A DNA stretch of 64,000 nt from Rhipidocladum racemiflorum (lineage: Eukaryota; Streptophyta; Magnoliopsida; Poales; Poaceae): the NCBI GenBank assembly GCA_036346355.1, contig CM070579.1, positions 6,882,001-6,946,000 of the forward strand. Direction: 5' to 3'. A program made the translations under genes and the position numbers. Below, in pieces: positions 53,701-62,800 of the stretch (within the stretch, counting starts at the first letter, position 1; each line of letters starts with the position of its first letter). The notes beneath the pieces are model-generated. The model had not been told where the DNA came from. It worked only from the letters and a program-made list of their open reading frames with translations, and ran no database searches.

Positions 53701-56700
53701 TGAACAGCCCAAGAAGCCCGGCTTGGCCTAGCCTGACACATACATGTATAGTGATGTTATTCCTTCTTGAGGCCCAAGAACTATGCAGCCAACTAACCAG
53801 CCGCCATAGTTTCGTTGCCACCGCAGGCGCTTGTCCGCACTCGTGCTTTCCCTCCTCCCTTCTGGTCCTCTTGTGTTTTCCCTGCACTCTCCTTTGCTTC
53901 CCTCCTGGTCTGCACCTCAGCCTCCTAGAGCAATCCCCGACATGAGGAGGCGGCGCCCGATTGATTTGATGGTAATCGACGAGCATGCCCTGGCGTCCTT
54001 CTAGGGCGGTAGTCCATCTTTCTTCCTTGTTCGTATGGATCCCGATCTGTGCGTGGCTATGCAAACCTGGTTGGAGTTGAGCCTTCCTTTGTGTCCATGG
54101 CTTCATGGTGAACTTGTGGCCTGTTGGGCCTTTTTTTTAATATGGCCTGTTGGGTTGTTGGCAAAAGAGGAATCAACAAGTATATGCTTAGATGGGTATG
54201 TATTCCTTTTGAGGTGTTATGGATATGTATTCTTTTTTTAACATGAATGGATCTGTATCCTACAGTGTTTCAAGTTTCTGTATGTTACAATTCTCTGTTT
54301 CTATTCTCCTCCTTGAAGTCTACAAACTGTATTTCTTGGGTTTCGGGATGGGCTTTGGGCCTTTTTTCTGACCAGGCCGGGCCTGGAGAATGCGCACATG
54401 TCGGTCTTCGGTCCAGGCTTGGGCTTTTCAGGCCCAGCCCAAGGTTTGAACAGGTCTAGTACTAGGGCTGTAAACGGGCCGAATTCGAGCGGGCCTGGTG
54501 CTGTCAGGCTCGAGCTCGGTAAGGATCGAGCCGAGCTCGAGTTGGGGTCCGAGCCTAGATCCAGGCTCGAGCTCGGCTCGGTCCAAGCTCGAGTAGGCTC
54601 GAGCTCGGCTCGAGTAAGCTCGGTAAGCTGATGAGCTCGAATAAGCTCGGTAGGCTCGAGTAAATTCGGTGAATCTGGTAGGCTCGGTAACAAGCTCGAG
54701 TAAGTTCGGCTCGAGTAAGCTCGATAACAAGCTCAAGAAAGTTCGGTTCACGGAAGCTCGATCCAAGCTCGAGTAGGCTCGCGAGCTATTCGAGCTCGGC
54801 TCGGTGAAACTCGCGAGCTCGAGATCGAGCTTGAGTTCGGCTCGTTTGGAGCTCGAACCGAGCTCGAATCGGGCCTAAACCGAGCCGAACTCGAGTAGCT
54901 CGCGAGCTCGAGCTTTTTTTTACAGCCCTATCTAGTACAGTCTGAGTCTGTGAGCCCTTCTGGTGTTGGCTCCTTTTCTTTCATTTTTTTACTACATTTT
55001 ATGTCTTCCTATCATCGTAATCCTCAGCTAGACCATTTATTTAAAATAGGAATATTGCGACTCTTATCAGCATCATAGCAATTCGTTCATAGCATGCCTT
55101 TTATTTTCAGGTCTTACACCTGATAACCTTTTATCTTCCACTTTGGGGTGCCATTCTCTACAATGGGTTTACATACTATCAAGTAAACCGCATGCTGAAC
55201 AATGCAACACGGGTAAGTACACAGCACACATTCTGCCAACAGTTTTCTCTTGTGTATTGAGGGTGACCAAGGCTTCTGTCGTAACTCCTGGTAGATTCTG
55301 CTCTTTTCGCTGGTATGTTATGAATTTTGATAAGCGCGTTTATTAATTTGTAGATGGCTGTTGGCATAAGTGATCGATCGATTCAATCTGATATGAGGGC
55401 GGACAAGAAGGTACAACATTATCTATAAATATTTTGTCATTGTTTCTGCTGAAGGATATTTTTTTTTAATTTGCTGCTCTATTGTCCCTGATGTTGTTGA
55501 TTAGAAAGTTGTCCATATTCTCTTATTATCCTTTTTACTTCTTGGCTTGGAGATAAAGTGAGGAAACATTATAATGGCTGTTATTCTGAGGAAAATGTTG
55601 TCATGTGAATTCCACTTATATTATCATGTTTCCTGGATCTGCTCTGTACCATTGTTCCCGGTCTGGTGGCAGAGGGGAAAAAAGTTTGAGCAGACACAAC
55701 TTATTGACTTGTTTTCTTTTGCAGGCATTTAATCGGTGGGGTTATTACCCTCTGATTTTAATAGGTTCATGGGCTTTTGCAACAATCAATCGTCTCTATG
55801 ACTTTGCTAATCCAGGCCACAAGATATTTTGGCTCTCTATTCTTGATGTTGGGCTTGCTGGACTTATGGTGAGTCTTTTGATACTATTCTATTTCATCCT
55901 AGGTGCTATTGAATTCCTGTGTTGCAAATTTGGGGTAAATTGTACTAGAGAAACTAAATCCACTTGGTAAATTGTACTAGAGAAACTAAACCCACTTGGA
56001 TATTATGGGCCGAATCAATCCTAAGGGGCTAGATGAAGAGGATTCCACATGTCTTATAGGGGGCTGGAGTTCCAACCCTCCTCTTTCTTGATACAATCCC
56101 ATGCAATTGATTTATAATTGCTAGCCTTCATTATCCAATGGAATTAGTGCAGTTGATTTGGATCAAATCCACTGTCAAAAAGGCCCTATTTAGCGCATAT
56201 ATGACTCATGGAGTCTGCTTCGCTAAATATGACTCATGGAGTTTGCTTGAAGTTGTATTTGCTGGAATCGTTCATTTCTTTTGTTTCCGAGTAAATTTAA
56301 CAAGACTAGGTTTTTTGTACAAATTATCAGAAAACTATAGGTTTTTGCTTCTATTTCACAAAACTACAGATTTTAGGAGAACTTGTCACAAAATTACAGG
56401 TTTTAGAATTGACTGTTTTTTGTAACGGATCTGATAGTGTGGGCCCACATGACAGCCTCACGCGCGAGTGAAATGGGAAATGGGGCTGCGTGAGGCTGTC
56501 ATGTGGGACCACACTATCAGATCCGTTACAAGAAATGATCAATTCTAAAACCCGTTGTTTTGTGACACAAGTTCTCCTAAAATATTTAGTTTTGTGAAAC
56601 ATGAGCTAAAACATGTAGTTTTTTGATAATTTGTATAAAAAACCTGTAGTTTTGTGAAATTTACTATTTGTTTTCCTATGAGGTTATGTACAGAATAATT

Positions 56701-57107
56701 TGTTTACTAACCTTAAAAACACTCCAATGTTTCATGTAACTTCTCATTTTCATGGATTCTGTTGTTCGATTGTATTTTTAGGGGCTTTTTAACTCCATTG
56801 CTTATGGGCTGAACTCTTCAGTGCGCAGAGCAATTGCAGAAAGAATTGACATGTGAGTTATTTTCTGTACACTACAGTTTCACAACCATATGTTCCTGCA
56901 GTCCTGTACCTTTTCTATTTACCATGCACTATTTCCTGTTATAGTTGGTAACCATTATTAATTCTTTTTCCTAAATTTTCCAGGTTCCTACCCGAGAGGC
57001 TAAAACGGAGCCTTCCTACTTTGTCAAGATTGAAAAGTCAACAAGAAAATGAACTTACCTCCCTTATTGTTGAGAGTAACAGATACGATAATGCGAGTAA
57101 TACCTAG
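50723..57107 (+). CDS. GCR1: GCR1-type seven-transmembrane receptor-like protein
   Basis: Nine exons: 50723-50911, 51759-51790, 52085-52254, 53238-53332, 55111-55212, 55354-55410, 55725-55868, 56782-56852 and 56984-57107. They total 984 bp, or 327 residues and a stop, close to Arabidopsis GCR1 (326). GCR1 resembles slime-mould cAMP receptors; it has been linked to the G-alpha subunit and to hormone signalling, but its ligand and true receptor activity remain disputed. Landmarks are LSLAGSSFIVLCYLLFRELR in helix 1, CVASFLWTTTIAFTLHRTVV in helix 3, YQVNRMLNNATR, then NRWGYYPLILIGSWAFATIN and FWLSILDVGLAGL in the last helices. All introns are GT-AG except intron 4, which has a GC donor. No stop or shift interrupts the model. 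The plasma membrane is the expected site. Confidence 0.95.
52925..53110 (-). mobile_element. Stowaway-type MITE in intron 3 of the GCR1-like gene
   Basis: On the minus strand it begins CTCCCTCCGTTATAATTTAC after a TA (53111-53112), then TTTGACATTTCACGGTCTCC, the standard Stowaway left end. The other terminus is degraded. It ends about 127 bp before exon 4. Confidence 0.75.
53333..53334 (+). other. Non-canonical GC splice donor of intron 4
   Basis: Exon 4 reads ATGGCAAAG followed by GCATGT. Only a cut after AAG keeps the frame into exon 5 (GTCTTACACCTG, residues VLHLITFY), aligns with the known family sequence at this point, and makes the total exon length divisible by three. The nearest GT (53337) would lead to an early stop. 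The surrounding AAG|GC fits the minor GC-AG intron class. Confidence 0.85.
53621..54458. mobile_element. hAT-like element in intron 4
   Basis: Left end TAGACCTGTTCATGGGC and right end, on the minus strand, TAGACCTGTTCAAACC are inverted copies. The left flank GTATAGTG (53613-53620) matches GTACAGTC at 6 of 8 bases when the later MITE at 54463 and its duplicated bases are removed from the right flank, so the right copy of its target duplication is split by that insertion. No transposase. Confidence 0.75.
54463..54930. mobile_element. hAT MITE of the TAGGGCTGTAAACGGG family with perfect 8-bp TSD (copy 2)
   Basis: Starts TAGGGCTGTAAACGGGCC and ends TTTTTTTACAGCCCTA, flanked by TCTAGTAC at 54455-54462 and 54931-54938. 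The 468-bp body is dense in GAGCTCG/CGAGCTC words that can pair internally. It lies in intron 4 of the GCR1-like gene. Confidence 0.93.
56291..56667. repeat. Long foldback (two ~180-bp arms) in intron 7 of the GCR1-like gene
   Basis: The left arm (56291 to about 56475) and right arm (about 56480-56667) are inverted copies with few differences, for example TAACGGATCTGATAGTGTGG against CCACACTATCAGATCCGTTA. It is probably a MITE. Transcribed as part of the intron, it would form a hairpin of roughly 180 bp. Confidence 0.9.
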
Positions 57108-58071
57108 GAGGTTTTCTAGCCAAGTTTGTTTATATCTTTCTGGTTCTTCGATTTGGGAAAAGGTGTGTTACATCACTGTAGGAGCAGATGTTTAGCATTG
57201 ACCATTTGGTGTATATCGAATAGCCCCCTTGAGGTCCATGGTTGATTGCCTTGAGCACGAGCATTGCCTTGAAGTACCCTTGTCCAAAGTGCATGAGGTT
57301 AGGAGGTACCCACGCTCGGTAGATACTCTGATGTGCATCTGTAGCATGTAGGCAAGTTTGTCAGATTGTCGTTCTTTTAACCCCTCCCCCTTGTTGTGTT
57401 TCTTGAAAATTTCTCAGTTTTGCAATCTACCCACGGGCATTACAACTTATGCTCCTGTAAGCTCTCCAGTTGTTCCATTACTGTTATTCCCTCGAACCAT
57501 TTCTTCATTCCTTTGGCAATGCCGGCTTAGTAAATTATGAATGCTTGTCAGAGTTTGTGCTGATTTCCTGTTCGTGCCTAACTGTATGCATGGCATTGCT
57601 GTCATTGCATGATGGCAATCGTAATCGGTGAAATGCGCTGCCCGGGTCGGTTGATCATCGAATTCCCTGTTCAAGATTGGGCTATTGAGACGATCTTCCT
57701 ACCATGCCCATTTGCGGCAGGAATATTTCAGAATTTGACACTCAATTCGCAAGCCTTTCGGCTCATTTGGATGACATATGGGACCATCTGTGTGTATGAC
57801 AGTGGGCCAGAGTGTCAAATTCCGAAATGCGAATTTTAAAGAGTGTCAAATTCTGAAAACTCTATTGGTGCTAATTTTTTGGCCCTATTGGTGAGGGCGA
57901 AGTGTGGGGTGACTGGCTTCCCTCTCACCGTGTAATCTGATCCTGCTTCGTGAGGATCACGAAGACAACAACCAAATCTTGGCCGAGCAACGCGATCGCT
58001 CTCACGGCGCTCGGCGATCTCTCTCCAAATAACTGCGAGAGCGGACAAATGGTAGTACAGTACACCAGAGC
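57108..58071 (+). other. 3' UTR of the GCR1-like gene and spacer
   Basis: The first 300-450 bp after the stop are probably 3' UTR; no standard AATAAA is obvious. Around 57720-57860 AGTGTCAAATTC is repeated (57809, 57842). No further gene. Confidence 0.4.
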
Positions 58072-58090
58072 ATGGCCGACGAGGGACCAG
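58072..58090 (+). other. Possible isolated first coding exon (ATG to GT donor)
   Basis: ATGGCCGACGAGGGACCAG followed by GTAAATCC has the form of a short plant first exon after a plausible GC-rich leader (57950-58070). No continuation exon was recognised in the rest of the window, so it may be a fragment or chance. Confidence 0.25.
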
Positions 58091-58151
58091 GTAAATCCTT
58101 CTCAATGGAATTTTTTCTACTGTATTAGTCCTTTCGTAACTTTTTCTTTCT

Positions 58152-58581
58152 AAAACTAGCTCCTTTACGATAAAAATTACAAAAATGATTCCCTACTTGA
58201 GCACAAAAGATATGATATGTAACACGTGTCACCTGTCGCGGTATGATAACGTGGAAGGGGTTGATCGTGAAAGGTGGCTGGCCTACCAAATTGCCATGGT
58301 ATGGTAGCGTGGCAGCTGGGCTGGCATCGCGGGGGGTGGTGGGTGTAGCGCGCGAGCATCCGTGCAGGAGCGGGCAGCGGGCATGGGGGTGCGTGCCGTG
58401 TTTGGGTAGCACAGAAGGCATCATCCTGCGCTTTTCAGGCGCAGAAGCACATTTTGCCGCGGAACCAGGCACTATCTGCGCTCCTGGGGCACGGAAGGAG
58501 ACACGTGTCGCTTGCAGCTCCTTTTACGCTTAGCCAGGGAATTTTTTGTTTGCAATTTTTATCGTAAGGGGACTAGGTTTT
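58152..58581. mobile_element. MITE with about 45-bp inverted termini
   Basis: Left AAAACTAGCTCCTTTACGAT then AAAAATTACAAAAATGATTC, and right end on the minus strand AAACCTAGTCCCCTTACGAT then AAAAATTGCAAACAAAAAAT. The interior is GC-rich with ACACGTGTC near both ends. No transposase. Confidence 0.7.
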
Positions 58582-58599
58582 GAAAAAATTAAGTCTACA

Positions 58600-58894
58600 T
58601 GGCCATTGCAATGAACAGTTCTTCTCAATGCAATCACATTAGTCCAGTTCCAATCCGGCAATCCCACCTATGACTTAGCATCGGATGACTCAACACGTTT
58701 CCAAATTCAGACGGGTTTGTCCTAAAAGAGGTGCTTCTACGTTTTTCTTTTTTAAAAGTTGGACAAATATTAAAGCATGAATAAAAAGTAGATGGTGATT
58801 ACTTACCTTTTTGCTTGTTTCAAGATTCGTATAATTTATATTAGGAGGAAAAACATAGAAGCACTGCCCTTATTCTAAACTTGCATATTTAATT
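58600..58894. other. Spacer, nothing recognised
   Basis: Ordinary AT-rich intergenic DNA without features. Confidence 0.4.
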
Positions 58895-58902
58895 GTTTGG
58901 TC

Positions 58903-59598
58903 CAGGGTTCTGAATTTTGACGAAATTCGATCGAATTTTGCGAAATTCGACCTTACTAGTCCGTATCGAAAAGAAATTTCGTTCGGTTTTTCGATCAAAT
59001 TCAAATTCAAATTCAAAAAATGAAAAAACAAAATTTATCCAAAATTTCCCTATAATTAGTATTAATAGTCTTATGACCTCTGGTGTGACTATTTTTTTTT
59101 AAAAATGAAGTTTGAAGATGTTTTTGAAGTGTTCAAAATGTAGAAAATATATTAAAAAAAATAATAAAAAAATAGAAGTATTTTTAGTAGCAATATTTGT
59201 TCAAGTATATATGTCAAGTAGCAATATTTGTTGAATTACATCAAGCAGCAATATTTCTTCAATTATGTTAAGTATCAATATTTAGTATCACTTTTACAAG
59301 ATTAAACATATCCATTTTACAAATTTTACAATATTTTTTTATTTTTCTCATTTTTTTTTTATTTTTCTTAATTTTTTAACCTATCATCGAAATTCGATGC
59401 TTTTCCATCAAATTTCGATGCTTTTCGATTGAATTTCGAGCTTTTCGATCGAAATTCGCTCATGCATTTTACTAGTTTTTTTTTTAAAAAATTGACTTTC
59501 GAACGGTTCGAAATTTCTCCAATTTCGACTGAATTTCGACAAATTTCGGTACCGGTGGCTACTCGAAAAATGTTCACGAAATGAAATTTAAAACCCTT
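58903..59598. mobile_element. hAT-like element of the CAGGGTTTAAAATTTCG family (copy 3 of 3)
   Basis: Left end CAGGGTTCTGAATTTTGACG and right end, on the minus strand, AAGGGTTTTAAATTTC. Flanks GTTTGGTC (58895-58902) and GTTTGGGC (59599-59606) match at 7 of 8 bases. CGAAATTT and GAATTTCGA words fill both ends, as in copies 1 and 2. Confidence 0.7.
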
Positions 59599-59606
59599 GT
59601 TTGGGC

Positions 59607-60165
59607 CCTACATTCGCTAGGTTGTACTCCCCATATTTCACAGTATTTATCTATTCCAACTAAGAAAGCACTAAATTTAAGCAAAAGTTAATAAAAAATG
59701 AACATGCACTTATTAAATGATATAACACAACCTTTTTATCTCTTCCAAAATATTTAAGTAGAGGTAAAGAACGTAAATATTGCAATAACTACACACTTAA
59801 TTCTCTCAATAGATAAATATTTTAAAATAGATACTCCTAAAATCAGGGACAAATTATACCTACCATATAATCTGGAGGTTTAAAGCTCAATGGGAGCAGC
59901 CACCTGTCACTCCGACAATTTTGCGAAGAAACCCTCCTGTTCTTCTGAATTACGATTAGGTCCCTACAAATTTACAAATAGATCCTTTGCGATTTTCTGT
60001 GAGAGGGAAATTTTTTCCCCGGTTGGCGTTTAGGTCCCTCGTTCGGCATTTTACAGAAAGAGGCTCCCGTTAAATACGAATCGCAAACGAGCTATTTTCT
60101 AATTTTTCAAAATAGCGAACAGGTCCAAAATTATAACAAATAGGTCCCCGCATTTTAAGTTCAGG
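59607..60165. other. Spacer before the tandem array
   Basis: AT-rich sequence; near 59960-60100 words such as AGGTCCC and GATCC recur loosely. No gene. Confidence 0.4.
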
Positions 60166-61320
60166 TCCTTTCTCCGTTTTGCCTGAAAAAATGTTTTCGT
60201 GGTCCATTTTTTCTCCGGAGCATGGGAAAATTGATTTCGTTGACAGTTTTTCCTAAAAAAAATGGAAATTCGTTTTTCGTTCGTCGTTTCTCTGTTTTTG
60301 TTGGAAAAAATGTTTCCGTTATCCATTTTTTCTCTAGAGCATGGGAAAAGTGTTTTTCGTTAACCGTTTTCCCATAGAAAAAAATGCAAATTCATTTTTC
60401 ATTCGTCGTTTCTCCGTTTTTGTTGGAAAAAATATTTTTGTTGTCCGTTTTTTCTCCAGACCTTAGAAAAAACGCTTTCATGATCCATTTTTTCTCAGAA
60501 AAAAATGGAGATTCATTTTTCGTTCATCCTTTCTTTGTTTTTACTGAGAAAATATTTTCATAGTCCGTTTTTCGTTCGGATCCCGGGAAAAATGTTTCCA
60601 TGGTCCATTTTCCCTTAAAAAAAAACACAAGTCCGTTTATCGTACGCGCACGTGGCGTGTGCCGCTTTTGTGTTTTCGTGGTTCATTTTTTCTTAAAAAA
60701 ACACAAGCCTGTTTTTCATTCGTCCTTCCTCCGTTTTTGCCGAAAAAAATATTTTCGTGGCCCATTTTTTTCCTAAAAAAATGCAAATTTGTTTTCCGTT
60801 CACACACGCGGCTCGGTCTCTACGGTTTCTCGAGCCTCCAAAAATTTTGAAGATACGCATAAGTCTATTTTTTCACCCAAAAAAACGCAGTCATTTCTTA
60901 AAAAAAAACACAAGCATGTTTTTCATTCGTCCTTCCTCCGTTTTTGCTGGAAAAAATATTTTCATGGTCCGTTTTTTTCTCCAAAGCCCAGAAAAAATAT
61001 TTTCGTGGCCCATTTTTCCCTAAAAAAAACGCAAATTCGTTTTCCGTTCACGCATGCGGCTCGGTCTCTACGGTTTCTTGAGCCTTCAAAAATTTTGAAG
61101 ATACGTCTAAGTCTATTTTTTCACCCGAAAAAAACGCAAAGTCATTTTTCGTTCACGCGTGCGCCGTGTTCGGTTTTCGTTCACGCACGCATCGTACGCC
61201 GAGTTTTCGTAGTCCTTTTTTCTCCGAAAAAAACCTTTTCGTTCTACCCAGAAAAAATGTTTTCGTATTTCGTATCCCGTTTTCTTCGAAAAAAACACAA
61301 ATTTGTTTTCCGTTCACGCG
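60166..61320. repeat. Degenerate ~120-bp tandem array with 248-bp higher-order unit
   Basis: A monomer with TTTCGTGGTCCATTTTTTCT, a GGGAAAA/CAGAAAA stretch, GTTTTTCGTTCGTCGTTTCT and GTTTTTGTTGG recurs near 60202, 60321, 60442 and 60561 (119-121 bp apart). From about 60700 a double-length unit appears: GCTCGGTCTCTACGGTTTCT occurs at 60811 and 61059, 248 bp apart, each followed by CAAAAATTTTGAAGATACG. Runs of A and T and CpG-rich ACGCG tails punctuate the monomers. Confidence 0.88.
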
Positions 61321-61665
61321 CGCGGCGTGCGCTGCGCGTATTTTCCTAGTAGTATATATATATATCTTTGGTACCTCAAACTGCAAATTTTAGTGTTACG
61401 AACATGGGAGAAAATAAGGAAATAGGCAAGGCAAGTGGATGCAAGTTGAAGGACCAACCCACATGGGAAAAATTTTGATAATAACCGCTGTTATCGGCAA
61501 GGTCTAGTAAAAGTGTCAGTGTTATGCCCTTGAGGCAGTCATATAGATGATTGTAACATGACTATGTTTATGAATAATAATATGATTATTGGTCCTATGA
61601 ATGTATATCATTATATTGATCAGTAAGTATGTGACTTGTTTATGAAACTCTCTACTCATTGATAT
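61321..61665. other. Spacer and possible Copia LTR fragment
   Basis: From about 61515, GTTATGCCCTTGAGGCAGTC and AATAATAATATGATTATTGG resemble Copia LTR sequence that is cut at 61665 by the gypsy LTR. Too short to classify firmly. Confidence 0.35.
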
Positions 61666-62340
61666 TGTCGACGATTGGGGAACAGGCCCCCGCCGAGCTT
61701 ACTTGTTGGTGGAGGGACCAACTGTGACCCCTTCTTACGTGAGGGATTACTCGAAGAATGGCTCACCAGATTCCAACGAATGTGGACACAGCAGTTTACC
61801 CTGGTTCGGGCCTCTCGAGAAAGAGATAATAGCCCTACTCCAGCTCTCGTTTACTCTTGCAATGTGTCTGAGTTTTACAGTCTGTGTGCTGCTACTGTTG
61901 TTGTTATGTGTCCCCCTCACGATGGGGACCCTTTTATAGCTTACAAAGGATCGAACTCCATGACCCCACTACCCGCCCGTTTGGACCTCGTCCAAACGTG
62001 GCAACTGGTGGATCCTATCTTTCCGCCACGCTCCCACGGGAAACGAAGGGCCCAGCGGAAGTTACGCTCGGGTGGTTATTCCCACCGACCCGAGACCTCG
62101 TAAGGTCGGCCGATGACCGCACCGAGCTTGGACATCTTACCCGAGCTCGAGCTCGGAATCGATCGAGTACGTGGCATTCTCGGTCCCACCGAGCCCGAGC
62201 TCGAATCGGCCGAATGCGTAGCCTTCCAAGCTCTGATTTAGACAACCCAGGGTAACGACCTCCTGGTGGCTCGGGCGGGAGCGAGCTTGGTCGTTGGTGG
62301 CATCCGAGGTAATTTATGGACCTTACCCGCCCGCCCGACA
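61666..62340 (-). repeat. LTR of the Tat-like element (675 bp)
   Basis: On the minus strand it starts TGTCGGGCGGGCGGGTAAGG after the purine-rich CCGCGGGGGCCAGC and ends CCCAATCGTCGACA. A minus-strand TATA box is at 61932-61938. Ends are inferred from TG/CA and the purine tract; no target duplication can be tested in this window. Confidence 0.6.
61932..61938 (-). promoter_or_regulatory. LTR TATA box, minus strand
   Basis: TATAAAA in GCTATAAAAGGGTCCCC on the minus strand. It sets the element's sense direction opposite to the gene at 62801. Confidence 0.6.
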
Positions 62341-62800
62341 GCTGGCCCCCGCGGTTCAGGGGGGGGGCGGTCTGAGGAAGGCCTTCCCCTGGGGCCTACT
62401 GTTCTCTACGAGCATGTCGGTTTCTTGCTGGCGGACATCTGCCGCGACCAACGAGCTATTAACCTCCTTCGAACGAAGCTTGTTCCCACTGTCGCGCTTC
62501 GAGCTAACAGAAGTGGGCCCTTCTTCAGCGGTTCCTTCTCCTAGAAGCCTGAACTGTCCTTCCTGGGGAACCGTCTTTTCTGGCAGGACGGTTTCGATTT
62601 GCGTGCCCACGTGTCGTTTTCCGGATGGCGAACGCCTCAACTGCCCTCCGTGCCTCTAGGGCTTCCTCATCTCCTGGAGGAGTTTTTTAAACACTCGAAG
62701 AGAAAAACCCTTAGACTCACTTGGCCGTATTGCGATCGCTGCGTCTCATACTCCTCTGCTTCGGCGCTCATCATTCTCCTTGATCATCTTCCTCATCCTC
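62341..62800 (+). promoter_or_regulatory. Putative promoter and leader of the antisense gene
   Basis: Plus-strand region between the LTR and the ATG. A TTTAAA (62686-62691) lies about 110 bp before the ATG, similar in distance to the TATAAAA of the related gene at 10285. The last 60 bp are pyrimidine-rich, like a plant leader. Confidence 0.4.

Noticed and set aside
53630..54106. A 158-codon minus-strand frame in intron 4 of the GCR1-like gene
   Set aside because: It is contained in the hAT-like element, is anti-parallel to the gene, and has no domain.
60757..61349. Plus-strand frames of up to 186 codons
   Set aside because: They translate the 120/248-bp tandem array; repeated peptide words mirror the DNA repeat.
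61675..62255. Plus-strand frames of 120-142 codons
   Set aside because: They lie within the minus-strand LTR defined by TG/CA ends and a TATA box; no motif.
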